Shown here: positions 14,879 to 23,056 of the stretch, piece by piece
Layout of the letters: each line of letters opens with the position of its first letter
How positions within the stretch are numbered: the first letter of the stretch is position 1
NCBI RefSeq assembly: GCF_022229015.1
Contig: NZ_JAKKFF010000567.1
Coordinates: forward strand, 1-32,530
Reading direction: 5' to 3'
Source: Micromonospora foliorum
GTDB taxonomy: Bacteria > Actinomycetota > Actinomycetes > Mycobacteriales > Micromonosporaceae
DNA length: 32,530 nucleotides
Notes under the pieces: model-generated
Seen by the model: the letters and a program-made list of their open reading frames with translations, nothing else
Database searches by the model: none
What the model was told of the DNA's origin: nothing
Program-made: the position numbers and the translations under genes

Positions 14879-15922
14879 GTGCCGACGAGAGAGAAACTCA
14901 CCAAGGCTGACCTCGCCGAACTTCGCCGCTCGGCGCTCGGGACGGCCAATCCGCTCGGTGTCGCCGCCGACCTCGCGGAGGCCGCCGAGCAGGGCCGCCT
15001 GGAAGATCCGGACGACGCCGGGGACGCGCTGACACTGGCCGCCGAGATCGCGGAGATCCGGGCCAGGCCCGAGGCCGCGCTGCGGTACGCGGAGCAGGCC
15101 CTGGCGGCATACCCGTCCGGAGACGACCCTCGGGCCGGGTTCGCCCGCGCGCTGCGGGCCCGCGCCCTGTTCCGGGCCGGCGGTCACGACGACGAGGCGA
15201 TGGCGGAGTTGACCGCGTTGCGCCCGCTGCTGCTCGTGCAGCCCGACGCCCCCGCCTACGTCAGTGCCGCACTGGACGCCGGTGGGCGTTCGACGACCGC
15301 CGAGACGTGGCTGAGCGAGGCGGTCGACACCCTGCTCAACGAACGCGCGGCCGCCGCGTCCGGGCCGGCCAGCACCGCGATCGACCCGGTGGTCGATCTC
15401 GGTCCGCCGGACGCGCCGGGTGTCACCTTCTTCCTGTTGCAACAGCGGCATCGGGTACGCCGGAATCTGAACCTGCCGCACGACCGGCAGGACGACCTGG
15501 CGGACCGGCTGGAGACCCAGCTCGTGCGGCGGGCCGGGGAGCGCCGGGACGCCGAGTCGGATCTGCTTTTCTGGCCGCGGGCCGAGTTCGATCGTCTGCT
15601 CGCCGAGCATCCCGCCCTCACGCAGGTGTACGGGCCGGACTGGGACGCGCACCGGGGCCGGCTGGAGACGGAGTTGGTTCGGCTCAGGGGTGCCGGTCAG
15701 GCCGGGTTGGGCGTGTTCGGGGCGACCGTGGCCGGGTTGACCGCGTTCGCGGGTCAACGTGGCGGCGATCCGGCCGACCCGGCGGTCCGGGCCGGCTACG
15801 CGGCCGAGGTGTCGGCGCGGCCCAGCGCACGGATCGCCTGGCCACCGGAGCGCAACGACGCGTGCTGGTGCGGCTCGGGCCTGAAGTACAAGAAGGACTG
15901 CCTGCCGCGCTCCCGGAGCTGA
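14879..15922 (+). CDS. SEC-C metal-binding domain protein with helical repeats
   Basis: 347 residues. The first ~150 residues are TPR-like helices (DALTLAAEIAEIRARPEAAL, FARALRARALFRAGGHDDEA). The rest is helical with RHRVRRNLNLPHDRQDD. The last 15 residues form a SEC-C zinc motif, CWCGSGLKYKKDC. In the usual motif the 12th position is Cys and the 13th Cys/His; here Asp replaces the 12th, so one ligand may be changed. SEC-C motifs occur as zinc-binding tails of SecA and of many stand-alone proteins. GTG 14879 is chosen because of the leaderless -10. Function is unknown; the neighbours give no clear hint. Confidence 0.85.
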   Translation: MPTREKLTKADLAELRRSALGTANPLGVAADLAEAAEQGRLEDPDDAGDALTLAAEIAEIRARPEAALRYAEQALAAYPSGDDPRAGFARALRARALFRAGGHDDEAMAELTALRPLLLVQPDAPAYVSAALDAGGRSTTAETWLSEAVDTLLNERAAAASGPASTAIDPVVDLGPPDAPGVTFFLLQQRHRVRRNLNLPHDRQDDLADRLETQLVRRAGERRDAESDLLFWPRAEFDRLLAEHPALTQVYGPDWDAHRGRLETELVRLRGAGQAGLGVFGATVAGLTAFAGQRGGDPADPAVRAGYAAEVSARPSARIAWPPERNDACWCGSGLKYKKDCLPRSRS

Positions 15923-15988
15923 CCGCGCCGGCTGGCGCGCTGCGGTCGGCCTCGGCCCGCCGCGGCGCGCGGCCGGCCTGGCCGAGAG

Positions 15989-16028
15989 TAACGTCCCTGA
16001 CGGCTCTGATGTTGACAGCCGTTAGGAG
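15989..16028 (+). promoter_or_regulatory. promoter and ribosome-binding region of the phosphodiesterase gene
   Basis: TAACGT (15989-15994) fits a -10 without a clear -35. An inverted repeat ACGGCT (16000-16005)/AGCCGT (16017-16022) with an 11-nt loop ends just before the ribosome-binding site AGGAG (16024-16028), which lies 7 nt before GTG 16036. Confidence 0.4.
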
Positions 16029-16035
16029 ACGCTTC

Positions 16036-16782
16036 GTGCTGGTCATCGCGCACCTCAGTGACACCCACCTCGACAGCCACCCCCGGTCGGCCGAGCGGAC
16101 GGCCCGGGTCATGGACTATCTGCACGCCCTGCCACGACAGGTCGACGCGATCCTGATCACCGGGGACATCGCCGACCACGGCGAGGTGGCCGAGTACGAG
16201 ACCGCCGCGAAGCTCTTCGACTCCTCGCTGCCGGTCATGGTGTGTCCCGGCAACCACGATGTGCGCGACGCGTACCGCAAGGGTCTGCTCGGTGACGACC
16301 GCGGCGGCACCGGCCCGATCAACGCCCGCCACGACGTGGCCGGAGCGGTTTTCCTCCTCGCCGACTCCTCCGTGCCCGGTGCCGACGACGGTCACCTGGA
16401 CGAGGAGACGATGGCCTGGCTCGCCGGCGAGCTGGGTTCGGTGCCGGCCGGGACGCCGACGTTCATCGCCCTGCACCACCCGCCGGTGGTGCTGCACCAT
16501 CCGGTCATCGACCCGATGCGGCTACTGCCGGCCGACCCCCTGGCCGAGCTCGTCACCGCCCACCCACAGGTCGTCGCCGTGCTGACCGGGCATTTCCACA
16601 CCGCCGCCGCGAGCACCTTCGCGGGCCGTCCACTGCGGATCGCGCCGGGTGTGGTCTCCACCCTGCGGATGCCCTGGGAGGGCGAGGGGCCGTTGGCCAC
16701 CCAGACCCAGCCGCCCGGCGTCGCGTTCCACGTGTACGACGACGCCGGACTGCTCACCACCCACTACCGGGTGGTGGTCTGA
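16036..16782 (+). CDS. cpdA: metallophosphoesterase, CpdA-like cyclic nucleotide phosphodiesterase
   Basis: 248 residues, calcineurin-type fold with all metal-binding blocks: DTHL after HLS (block I), LITGDIADHG (II), CPGNHDVR (III), ALHHPP (IV) and LTGHFHT (V). The spacing and length match class III 3',5'-cyclic-AMP phosphodiesterases, although related enzymes hydrolyse other phosphoesters, so the substrate is inferred. No signal peptide; cytoplasmic. GTG 16036 is fixed by AGGAG 7 nt upstream and by the block I position at residue ~8. Two nucleotides after the stop the LysE-type gene starts, so the two are co-transcribed. Confidence 0.88.
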   Translation: MLVIAHLSDTHLDSHPRSAERTARVMDYLHALPRQVDAILITGDIADHGEVAEYETAAKLFDSSLPVMVCPGNHDVRDAYRKGLLGDDRGGTGPINARHDVAGAVFLLADSSVPGADDGHLDEETMAWLAGELGSVPAGTPTFIALHHPPVVLHHPVIDPMRLLPADPLAELVTAHPQVVAVLTGHFHTAAASTFAGRPLRIAPGVVSTLRMPWEGEGPLATQTQPPGVAFHVYDDAGLLTTHYRVVV

Positions 16783-16784
16783 GG

Positions 16785-17420
16785 GTGCACGGGGTCGCGG
16801 TGCTCGGCTTCCTGCTCGCCGTCGCTCCGATCACCGCCACGCCGGGCACGAGCCTGACCCTGGTCGTGTCGCGGGTCGCCACCGGCGGGCGGCGGCAGGG
16901 CTGGTGGGTGATCCTGGGTACGGTCACCGGGCTCTACGTGCACGCCACCCTGGCCGCTGTCGGTCTGGCCGCGCTGGTGCTCCGCTCGTCGCAGGCGTTC
17001 TGGGTGGTCAAGCTGGTCGGGGCCGCTTATCTGGTCGGGCTCGGGCTCTGGATGCTCTGGTCCGCGTCGCGCCGTCGTGTGGGGGCGGCACGGCGACCGA
17101 CGTTTTCCGCCCGAAGGCTGCCCTGGCGGGTGGACCACCCGTACCTGCAAGGGTTGCTCGGCAACGTGCTGAACCCCAAGGCCGCCGCCATCTACCTCAC
17201 GTTGGCACCGCAGTTCCTGGAACCGGGCCGACCGGTGCTGGTGCCGATGGTGCTTCTCGCCACGGCGCACGCCGCGCTGAACACCTGTTGGCTCGCCGGC
17301 TGGACCGTCGTCTCCGGTGCCGCCGCCCGGTTACTGCGCACCGCATCGGTGCGACGAGCGCTCGATCGGCTGACCGGCGTGCTCCTGGTCGGCCTCGGCG
17401 TACGCGCGGCGGCGACCTGA
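16785..17420 (+). CDS. LysE/RhtB-family exporter
   Basis: 211 residues with six membrane segments, the standard size of LysE/RhtB amino-acid exporters. The family signature is near the N-terminus (TPGTSLTLVVSRVATGGRRQG) and LLGNVLNPKAAAIYL lies in the middle. GTG 16785 begins 2 nt after the preceding TGA with no room for an independent ribosome-binding site, so translation is coupled to the phosphodiesterase gene. The exported compound cannot be told from sequence. About 90 bp separate it from the ROK gene, which has its own promoter. Confidence 0.9.
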   Translation: MHGVAVLGFLLAVAPITATPGTSLTLVVSRVATGGRRQGWWVILGTVTGLYVHATLAAVGLAALVLRSSQAFWVVKLVGAAYLVGLGLWMLWSASRRRVGAARRPTFSARRLPWRVDHPYLQGLLGNVLNPKAAAIYLTLAPQFLEPGRPVLVPMVLLATAHAALNTCWLAGWTVVSGAAARLLRTASVRRALDRLTGVLLVGLGVRAAAT

Positions 17421-17478
17421 GTTTGCCGTGGCCGGCGCATCGCCGACTCTAGGACGGAGCACTGAGGCAAATCAATAC

Positions 17479-17507
17479 TTGAAGAAGTTAAATATTCGCC
17501 TTAGATT
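17479..17507 (+). promoter_or_regulatory. AT-rich leaderless promoter/operator of the ROK gene
   Basis: TTGAAG (17479-17484), a 17-bp spacer and TAGATT (17502-17507) form a good -35/-10 pair. Six nt later comes ATG 17514 with no ribosome-binding site, so the mRNA is probably leaderless. The spacer (AAGTTAAATATTCGCC) is strikingly AT-rich in this GC-rich DNA. Together with the ACTT-GAAG-AAGT inverted repeat (17477-17488) it is a likely binding site for the ROK repressor itself. Confidence 0.65.
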
Positions 17508-17513
17508 TCGTCC

Positions 17514-18680
17514 ATGTTTCCTGGGATCGACACCGGTACGTTCGCCGGGCCACCGGCGGCGACGGCGGTCTTCACGACGGTGCTGACCGAGGGGCCGGTG
17601 AGTCGGGTCGCGCTCGCCCGCCGGCTCGGGCTCTCCTCCGCCGCCGTCACCAAGGCCGCCCGACCGCTGATCGACCTGGGCTACCTGCACGAACTGGCCG
17701 CCACCGAGCGCTCCGGGCCGGGCGCCGGACGCCCCGCCAGCCCTCTCGCGGTACGCGCCGAACGCGAGTTCTTCCTCGGCGTGAAGATCACCGCCGACGA
17801 GGTGATCGGCGTGGTCTGCGACCTGCGCGCGCAGGTCCACGCCAGCGCCCGCCGGCCGTTGGACGACCCCGACGTCGACGCGGTCCTCACCGAGGTCGGC
17901 CGGCTCGCCGACGACCTGTTCGGCACGTTCCCCGGTGACCGCACCCGGGTCCGCCGACTCGGGCTGACCCTCTCCGGTGACATCGACCGCGGCATCGGCC
18001 TGGTGCGCTACTCGCCGTTCCTGCACTGGCGGGACGTGCCGCTGGGCCGACTCGCCGCCCAACGCACCGGTCTCACCGTCACCGTGGAGAACGACGTCAA
18101 GGCCCTCACCGCCGCCGAACACTGGTTCGGCGAGGGGGTGGGCGCCGAGTCGTTCGCCCTGGTCACCGTGGGCACCGGCATCGGCTGTGGCCTCGTCGTC
18201 AACGGCCGCCTGGTCTCCGGGTCGTACGGCGTGGCCGGCGAGATCGGCCACCTCACCGTCGACGCCACCGGCCCGGACTGCCACTGCGGTGGTCGCGGCT
18301 GCGTCGAGTCGATCGCCGGCACCGACGCGATCGTGGCCCAGGCCCGCGACCGCACCGGCCGCCCCGACCTCACCTTCGACGAGGCGGTGGCCCTGGCCCG
18401 CGCCGGCCAGGAGCAGGTGCGAGCCGTCTTCGCCCGAGCCGGCGGCGCGATCGGTTGCGGCATCGCGGCCGTCGCGAACCTGGTCGGTCCCACCCGCATC
18501 GTCGTGTCCGGTGAGGGGCTGGCCGCGTACGACCTGTTCGACAGCCACATCCGGGCCAGCTTCGAACGGCAGGCCTTCGGCGCCGCCGCGCGGTGCCCCC
18601 TCTCCATCCGCCCGTTGCCCTTCGAGGAGTGGGCCCGCGCGGCGGCGGCCGTGAGCATCCAGTCGCTCGTCGTCCCCTGA
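17514..18680 (+). CDS. ROK-family transcriptional repressor
   Basis: 388 residues, XylR/NagC-type. An N-terminal winged helix (VSRVALARRLGLSSAAVTKAARPLIDLGYL, ~29-58) is followed by the sugar-kinase-like ROK domain: LGLTLSGDI, VTVENDVKALTAAEHWFG, VTVGTGIGCGLVVNGRLV, and the zinc motif GHLTVDATGPDCHCGGRGC (~246-265). The sugar it senses is unknown; galactose, fucose or an oligosaccharide released by the downstream enzymes is the natural guess. The start is set by the leaderless promoter immediately upstream. The secreted GH27/GH95/SGNH genes follow on the same strand, 66 bp after the stop, and are its likely targets. Confidence 0.93.
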   Translation: MFPGIDTGTFAGPPAATAVFTTVLTEGPVSRVALARRLGLSSAAVTKAARPLIDLGYLHELAATERSGPGAGRPASPLAVRAEREFFLGVKITADEVIGVVCDLRAQVHASARRPLDDPDVDAVLTEVGRLADDLFGTFPGDRTRVRRLGLTLSGDIDRGIGLVRYSPFLHWRDVPLGRLAAQRTGLTVTVENDVKALTAAEHWFGEGVGAESFALVTVGTGIGCGLVVNGRLVSGSYGVAGEIGHLTVDATGPDCHCGGRGCVESIAGTDAIVAQARDRTGRPDLTFDEAVALARAGQEQVRAVFARAGGAIGCGIAAVANLVGPTRIVVSGEGLAAYDLFDSHIRASFERQAFGAAARCPLSIRPLPFEEWARAAAAVSIQSLVVP

Positions 18681-18746
18681 CCCGGCGTCATCCCGGCCAT
18701 CGGCCGTCCATAGCGCCCGACCCACCGTGCCACCAGGAGGTTGACC

Positions 18747-20573
18747 ATGTCGTCACCGACAACCCCGCGTAGACAGCCCCGCACCCGGGTGCCGCTCGTC
18801 GCGGCGGCGCTGGGTGTGCTCCTCGCCGCGGGCGCCGCCCCGGCCCAGGCCGCCCCGACGACGGCCGCACCCCCGGCCGCCCCCGCGCCGGCCGCGGCGG
18901 AGATCGCGCAACTCCCCTTCATGGGGTGGACCAGTTGGACCATGCAGTCCTCGAAGTACCCGGGCCTGAACCCCGACGGCGACTACAGCTACCTCACCGA
19001 GGCCAACGTCCTGAAGCAGGCCGACGCCCTCGCCACCAAACTCAAGCCGTACGGCTACGAGTACGTCAACATCGACGCCGGATGGTGGCGCAACAACGAC
19101 TGGGTGCCGCGCTTCGACCAGTACGCCCGGCAGACCCCCGACCCGGTGCGGTTCCCGCGCGGGATGCAGGCCGTCGCCGAGCACATCCACGGCAAGGGGC
19201 TGAAGGCCGGCATCTACCTGCCCGTCGGGCTGGAGAAGGAGGCGTACGCCAACGGCGAAGCGCCGATCTGGAACGCCCCCGACTGCACCACCGCCGACAT
19301 CGTCTACCCGGACCTGCGCACCACCAACGGTTGGGACAGCGCGTACAAGTTGAACTTCGACAACCCCTGCGCGCAGAGGTACATCGACTCGCAGGCGCAA
19401 CTCTTCGCCGACTGGGGCTACGACTTCCTGAAGCTCGACGGGGTCGGGCCGGGCTCGTTCAAGTCCGGTGACAACTACGACAACGTGGCCGACGTGGCCG
19501 CCTGGCAGCGGGCCATCGCCACCGCCGGCCGCCCGATCCACCTCGAACTGTCCTGGTCGCTCGACATCAACCACGCCGCCGACTGGAAGCGGTACTCCAA
19601 CGGGTGGCGCATCGACACCGACGTCGAGTGCTACTGCAACACCCTGGTCAGCTGGGAGAACTCGGTCGACGACCGGTTCGACGACGCGCCGGCCTGGAGC
19701 CGTAAGGCCGGCCCCGGCGGGTGGAACGACCTCGACTCGCTCAACGTGGGCAACGGCGAGATGGACGGGCTCACCCGGGCCGAGCGGCAGTCGTACGCGA
19801 CACTGTGGGCGATCTCGAAGTCGCCGCTGTACACCGGGGACGACATCACCCGCCTCGACGACTACGGGTTATCGTTGCTGACCAACCGCGAGGTCATCGC
19901 CATCGACCAGAACGGCGGCGCGCCCGCCCGGCCGGTCACCCCCGCCGGCGACCAGCAGGTCTGGGGCGCGAAGAACCCGGACGGCAGCTACACCGTGGCG
20001 CTGTTCAACCTCGGCGACGCGCCGGCGTCGGTCACCGCGCACTGGGCGTCGTTCGGGTTCACCGGCAACGCCTCGGTCCGGGACGTGTGGAACCGCCGCG
20101 ACCTCGGGACGCAGAGGAACGCCATCACGGCGGCGCTGCCCGCGCACGGCTCGCGGTTGTTCACCGTACGGCCGGGCACCGCGCTCACCTCGACCAGCTA
20201 CGAGGCCGAGGCTCCGGTCAACACCCTGACCGGCAACGCCTCCGTCGGCGGCTGTGACGCCTGCTCCGGCGGTCAGAAGGTCGGCAACCTCTACGTCGGC
20301 GGCGCGGTCCGGTTCAACGACGTCACCGTACGCAAGGACGGCATCTACACCGTCGCCGTCTCCTACGTCAGCGGTGACGCGCGATCGGTGCACGTCTCCT
20401 CCAACAGCGGCAACGGCAGCTACCTGAAGTTCCCCTCCACGGGTGACTGGGGGACCGTCGAGACGGTCAGCGTCCAACTGGCGCTGAAGGCCGGCGTCAA
20501 CACCATCACCTTCGACAGCGGCACCTGGTACTCCCCCGACATCGACCGGATCGCCGTACCCCAAACCCTCTGA
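18747..20573 (+). CDS. secreted GH27 alpha-galactosidase with C-terminal CBM35/CBM6-like domain
   Basis: 608 residues. A signal peptide (~1-36, hydrophobic VPLVAAALGVLLAAGAAPAQA) is followed by a Pro/Ala linker. The GH27-type barrel starts at LPFMGWTSW. NIDAGWW, the nucleophile in DFLKLDGVG (Asp231) and the acid/base in GWRIDTDVEC (Asp292) are visible, as is the substrate-binding GGWNDLDSL. A Greek-key domain follows. Residues ~485-605 form a CBM35/CBM6-like sandwich (YEAEAPVNTL, GGAVRFNDVTV, WYSPDIDRIAVP). It should remove terminal alpha-galactosyl, or beta-L-arabinopyranosyl, groups outside the cell. AGGAGG (18735-18740) lies 6 nt before ATG 18747. It is the first enzyme gene after the ROK repressor. 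Confidence 0.92.
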   Translation: MSSPTTPRRQPRTRVPLVAAALGVLLAAGAAPAQAAPTTAAPPAAPAPAAAEIAQLPFMGWTSWTMQSSKYPGLNPDGDYSYLTEANVLKQADALATKLKPYGYEYVNIDAGWWRNNDWVPRFDQYARQTPDPVRFPRGMQAVAEHIHGKGLKAGIYLPVGLEKEAYANGEAPIWNAPDCTTADIVYPDLRTTNGWDSAYKLNFDNPCAQRYIDSQAQLFADWGYDFLKLDGVGPGSFKSGDNYDNVADVAAWQRAIATAGRPIHLELSWSLDINHAADWKRYSNGWRIDTDVECYCNTLVSWENSVDDRFDDAPAWSRKAGPGGWNDLDSLNVGNGEMDGLTRAERQSYATLWAISKSPLYTGDDITRLDDYGLSLLTNREVIAIDQNGGAPARPVTPAGDQQVWGAKNPDGSYTVALFNLGDAPASVTAHWASFGFTGNASVRDVWNRRDLGTQRNAITAALPAHGSRLFTVRPGTALTSTSYEAEAPVNTLTGNASVGGCDACSGGQKVGNLYVGGAVRFNDVTVRKDGIYTVAVSYVSGDARSVHVSSNSGNGSYLKFPSTGDWGTVETVSVQLALKAGVNTITFDSGTWYSPDIDRIAVPQTL

Positions 20574-20579
20574 CGTGCC

Positions 20580-20613
20580 CGGCGCGGCCCGGCGCAACAG
20601 CCGGGCCGCGCCG
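20580..20613 (+). terminator. strong hairpin between the GH27 and GH95 genes
   Basis: CGGCGCGGCCCGGC (20580-20593), loop GCAACA, and the exact reverse complement (20600-20613): 14-bp GC-only stem. It begins 7 bp after the GH27 stop and lacks a T-run. It may be a partial terminator or an mRNA-stabilising structure within the operon. Confidence 0.6.
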
Positions 20614-20650
20614 CGCGCATCCCCCGAACGCCCAGGTTGGAGAACCCGAC

Positions 20651-23056
20651 ATGGAGATCCGCAGCACGCGCGACAACCACCCCAGCCGTCGCGGCTTCCT
20701 CGCGCTGGCCGCCGCCGCCGGCGCGGCCACCACGCTCGGTGGCCTACCCGCCTTCGCCGCGACCCCCGCACCCCGGCGTCCCACCGCGTCGCCGATGCTC
20801 GCCCCGAACGTCGCCGCGAGGAACCAGCTCTGGTGGCGGGCACCCGGCTCCGCCACCTCGTTGATCGAGCAGGGCCTGCCGGTGGGGAACGGCCGACTCG
20901 GGGCGCTCGCCAGCAACGACCCGTCCCGGGAGTTCCTGACGATCACCGATGCGACGCTCTGGACCGGTGGCCGCAACGACACCCTCGACGGCGACGGGCA
21001 GTTCCCCTACGGGCGCGAGGACTTCGGCTCGCTCACCATGCTGGCCACGCTCACCGTCGACATCCCCGGGCACGACCTCGGCGCGGTCGACGCCTACCGC
21101 CGCACCCTCGACCTGGCGCAGGGCCTGGTCAGCGCCGCGTACGACATCGGTGGGGTCGGCTACCGACGGGAGATCTTCGCCAGCCGCCCGGACGACGTGA
21201 TCGTCCTGCACTTCACCTCTGCGGGCGGCACGTACACCGGCACCGTCTCCCTGGCCGGCACCCACGGCGAGTCCACCACCGCCGACCCCACCGGCCGGTA
21301 CGCGTCGTTCGGCGCATCCTTCGCCAACGGACTGCGCTACGGTGCCGCCGTCACCGCGTACAGCGGCACCGGGACGGTGGCGGTGACCGGGACGTCGATC
21401 TCCTTCACCGGCTGCGGGGACCTCACCGTCATCGTCAGCGGCGGCACCTCCTACGCGCCGACCGCCGCCACCGGGTTCCGCGACGACTCGGCGCAACCGG
21501 AACGGCTGGCCCGGGACAAGGTCCTGGTCGCGGCGCGAGCGTCGGTCCGCGAGCTGCTGCACACCCATGTCGCCGACGTCCGAATGGCGTTCGAGCGGTT
21601 CGCCATCGACCTCGGCACGTCGTCCGCCGCCCAACGGGAGCTGGACACCTGGGAGCGGGTGCAGGCGCGCTGGCGGGACAACGTCCCCGACCCGGAGTTG
21701 GAGGCCGCGTACCTCCAGTTCGGCCGGTACCTGCTGATCTCCGGGTCGCGGGGCAGCCTGCCGATCGGTTTGCAGGGCCCGTGGCTGGACGGCAACGACC
21801 CGGACTGGATGGGCGACTACCACAGCGACGTCAACATCCAGATGACCTACTGGCCCGCCGACCGGGCCGGCCTCACCGACACCTTCGACGCGTACGCGGA
21901 CTACTGCGTGTCGCAGTTGCCGGTCTGGACCGAGGTCACCCAGCGGCTCTTCAACACCCCGACCAACAGGTTCCGCAACACCAGCGGCCGGGTCGCCGGG
22001 TGGGCCGTCGCCTTCTCCACCAACCCGTACGGCGGGAGCGGGTGGTGGTGGCACCCGAGCGGTAACGCGTGGCTCTGCCAGAACCTGTTCGAGCACTACG
22101 AGTACACCCAGGACCGCGCCTACCTGGCGAAGATCTACCCGGTCGTCAAGGGTGCCGTGGAGTTCTGGGAGACCCGACTCGTCACCGCGACCGTCACCGA
22201 CGCGTCCGGCGTCGCGCGTGAGGTGCTGGTCGCCGACCGGGACTGGTCGGCCGAGCACGGGCCGCAGGACACCCGGGGCAACACCTACTCCCAGGAACTG
22301 GTGTGGAACCTCTTCGAGAACTACCACACCGCCGCCCGGGTGCTCGGCCGCGACGCCGACCACGCCCAAAGCGTCGACGCGCTCCGCAAGCGCCTCTACC
22401 TGCCGGAGGTCAGCCCCACCTCGGGCTGGTTGCAGGAGTGGATGTCACCGGACAACCTCGGGGAGACCACGCACCGGCACCTCTCCCCCCTGATCGGTCT
22501 CTTCCCCGGTGACCGGATCCGCCCGGACGGCTCCACCCCCGCCGCGATCGTCGCCGGCGCCACCGCCCTGCTCACCGCGCGCGGCATGAACAGCTTCGGT
22601 TGGGCCAACGCGTGGCGCAGCCTGTGCTGGGCCCGGCTGAAGAACGCGGAGAAGGCGTACCAACTCGTCGTCAACAACCTGCGGCCGTCGACGAACGGCA
22701 GCAACGGCAGCGCCATGAACCTCTTCGACATCTACGAGACGAACCCCGGCCGGGGCATCTTCCAGATCGACGCGAACCTCGGCACCCCCGCCGCGGTCGT
22801 CGAGATGCTGCTCTACTCCCGGCCCGGTCACGTCGAGTTGCTGCCGGCGCTGCCCGCCGCCTGGGCGTCCGCCGGTTCGGTGGCCGGCGTCGGCGTACGC
22901 GGTGGTTTCACCGCCGACCTCAGCTGGCGCGACGGGCGGGTCACCCAGGCCCGGTTGACAAGCGTCGGTGGCCGCAGCACGACCGTGCTGGCCAACGGCC
23001 GGTCCCGCCAGGTCACCCTGCGCCCCGGCGAGTCGGTCACCCTGAGGAACCTCTGA
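20651..23056 (+). CDS. Tat-exported GH95 alpha-L-fucosidase
   Basis: 801 residues, standard GH95 length. A twin-arginine signal (PSRRGFLALAAAAGAATTLGG) is followed by the N-terminal beta domain (WWRAPGSATSLIEQGLPVGN, LTITDATLWTGG). The (alpha/alpha)6 barrel shows SRGSLPIGLQGPW, DYHSDVNIQMTYWPA, carrying an Asn of the conserved catalytic pair, and LQEWMSPDNLGETTHRHLS. GIFQIDANLGTPAAVVEML (with Asp) and a C-terminal beta domain close the protein. GH95 enzymes cleave alpha-1,2-L-fucosyl or alpha-L-galactosyl residues, for instance of xyloglucan or fucosylated glycans. Its stop overlaps the next start (TGATG), indicating translational coupling. GGAG 8 nt upstream supports ATG 20651. Confidence 0.93.
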   Translation: MEIRSTRDNHPSRRGFLALAAAAGAATTLGGLPAFAATPAPRRPTASPMLAPNVAARNQLWWRAPGSATSLIEQGLPVGNGRLGALASNDPSREFLTITDATLWTGGRNDTLDGDGQFPYGREDFGSLTMLATLTVDIPGHDLGAVDAYRRTLDLAQGLVSAAYDIGGVGYRREIFASRPDDVIVLHFTSAGGTYTGTVSLAGTHGESTTADPTGRYASFGASFANGLRYGAAVTAYSGTGTVAVTGTSISFTGCGDLTVIVSGGTSYAPTAATGFRDDSAQPERLARDKVLVAARASVRELLHTHVADVRMAFERFAIDLGTSSAAQRELDTWERVQARWRDNVPDPELEAAYLQFGRYLLISGSRGSLPIGLQGPWLDGNDPDWMGDYHSDVNIQMTYWPADRAGLTDTFDAYADYCVSQLPVWTEVTQRLFNTPTNRFRNTSGRVAGWAVAFSTNPYGGSGWWWHPSGNAWLCQNLFEHYEYTQDRAYLAKIYPVVKGAVEFWETRLVTATVTDASGVAREVLVADRDWSAEHGPQDTRGNTYSQELVWNLFENYHTAARVLGRDADHAQSVDALRKRLYLPEVSPTSGWLQEWMSPDNLGETTHRHLSPLIGLFPGDRIRPDGSTPAAIVAGATALLTARGMNSFGWANAWRSLCWARLKNAEKAYQLVVNNLRPSTNGSNGSAMNLFDIYETNPGRGIFQIDANLGTPAAVVEMLLYSRPGHVELLPALPAAWASAGSVAGVGVRGGFTADLSWRDGRVTQARLTSVGGRSTTVLANGRSRQVTLRPGESVTLRNL

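Noticed and set aside
20744..22369. Minus-strand open frame opposite the GH95 gene
   Set aside because: Antisense shadow of a well-supported enzyme; no recognisable motif.
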